DNA of 5,602 nucleotides. It comes from Deltaproteobacteria bacterium (GTDB lineage: Bacteria; Desulfobacterota; DSM-4660; Desulfatiglandales; B25-G16). This document shows positions 5,553-5,602 of the stretch, piece after piece. The translations under genes and the position numbers were made by a program. Under the pieces are notes generated by a model. It made no database searches and had not been told where the DNA came from. It saw only the letters and a program-made list of their open reading frames with translations. The DNA is taken from positions 233,993 through 239,594 of the forward strand of contig CP070752.1 of the NCBI GenBank assembly GCA_020348625.1, in the 5' to 3' direction. Positions within the stretch are counted from its first letter, which is position 1, and each line of letters opens with the position of its first letter.

Positions 5553-5602
5553 ATGAAGCCATTTGTTCTCCCCGACGTGGTAATAGCGGACTCCGCCCCC
5601 TA
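5553..5602 (+). CDS. Possible start of another gene (runs off window), unrecognised
   Basis: After the SCP-2 stop an ATG at 5553 opens a frame reading MKPFVLPDVVIADSAP to the window edge. Sixteen codons are too few to assign a family. No clear ribosome site precedes it; the upstream bases are C-rich. The only support is an open frame, close spacing and same direction. Confidence 0.25.
   Translation, partial: MKPFVLPDVVIADSAP

Overview
The window suggests an anaerobic bacterium of roughly balanced base composition, most likely a sulfate-reducing or syntrophic lineage (Desulfobacterota-like). This is inferred from gene content only: the end of a tungsten/molybdenum aldehyde:ferredoxin oxidoreductase, a phosphofructokinase with pyrophosphate-type signatures, rubrerythrin-family proteins, and acyl-CoA genes (AMP-forming acyl-CoA ligase, MaoC-like hydratase, SCP-2 protein). 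No taxonomic search was possible.

Layout. Positions 2-2107 (+) hold the C-terminal part of an aldehyde:ferredoxin oxidoreductase and a 563-residue acyl-CoA ligase that begins on the base after its stop codon. Together they could interconvert aldehyde, acid and acyl-CoA. Positions 2104-3990 (-) hold a phosphofructokinase and, upstream of it, a rubredoxin-less rubrerythrin-like protein. Each has its own sigma-70-like promoter. The phosphofructokinase meets the ligase tail to tail and the two stop codons share one CTAG.

Positions 3991-4315 form a divergent control region, with one promoter for the rubrerythrin-like gene and another, very close to consensus, reading right. The rightward promoter leads into a 53-codon N-terminal remnant of a second rubrerythrin ending in TGATGA. 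A MaoC-like hydratase gene follows, whose natural start position reads ACG instead of ATG behind a good ribosome binding site. Next comes a 219-base intergenic stretch with a 14-bp perfect palindrome, which resembles TetR-type fatty-acid operators, and a 113-bp nested inverted-repeat element. An intact SCP-2 domain gene (5189-5515) follows. The last 87 bases have no confident gene, but a possible start at 5553 runs off the end.

The window is mostly ordinary anaerobe metabolism. I found no clearly new system. The places worth a second look are the ACG start, the rubrerythrin remnant under a strong promoter, and the palindrome plus nested repeat before the SCP-2 gene.
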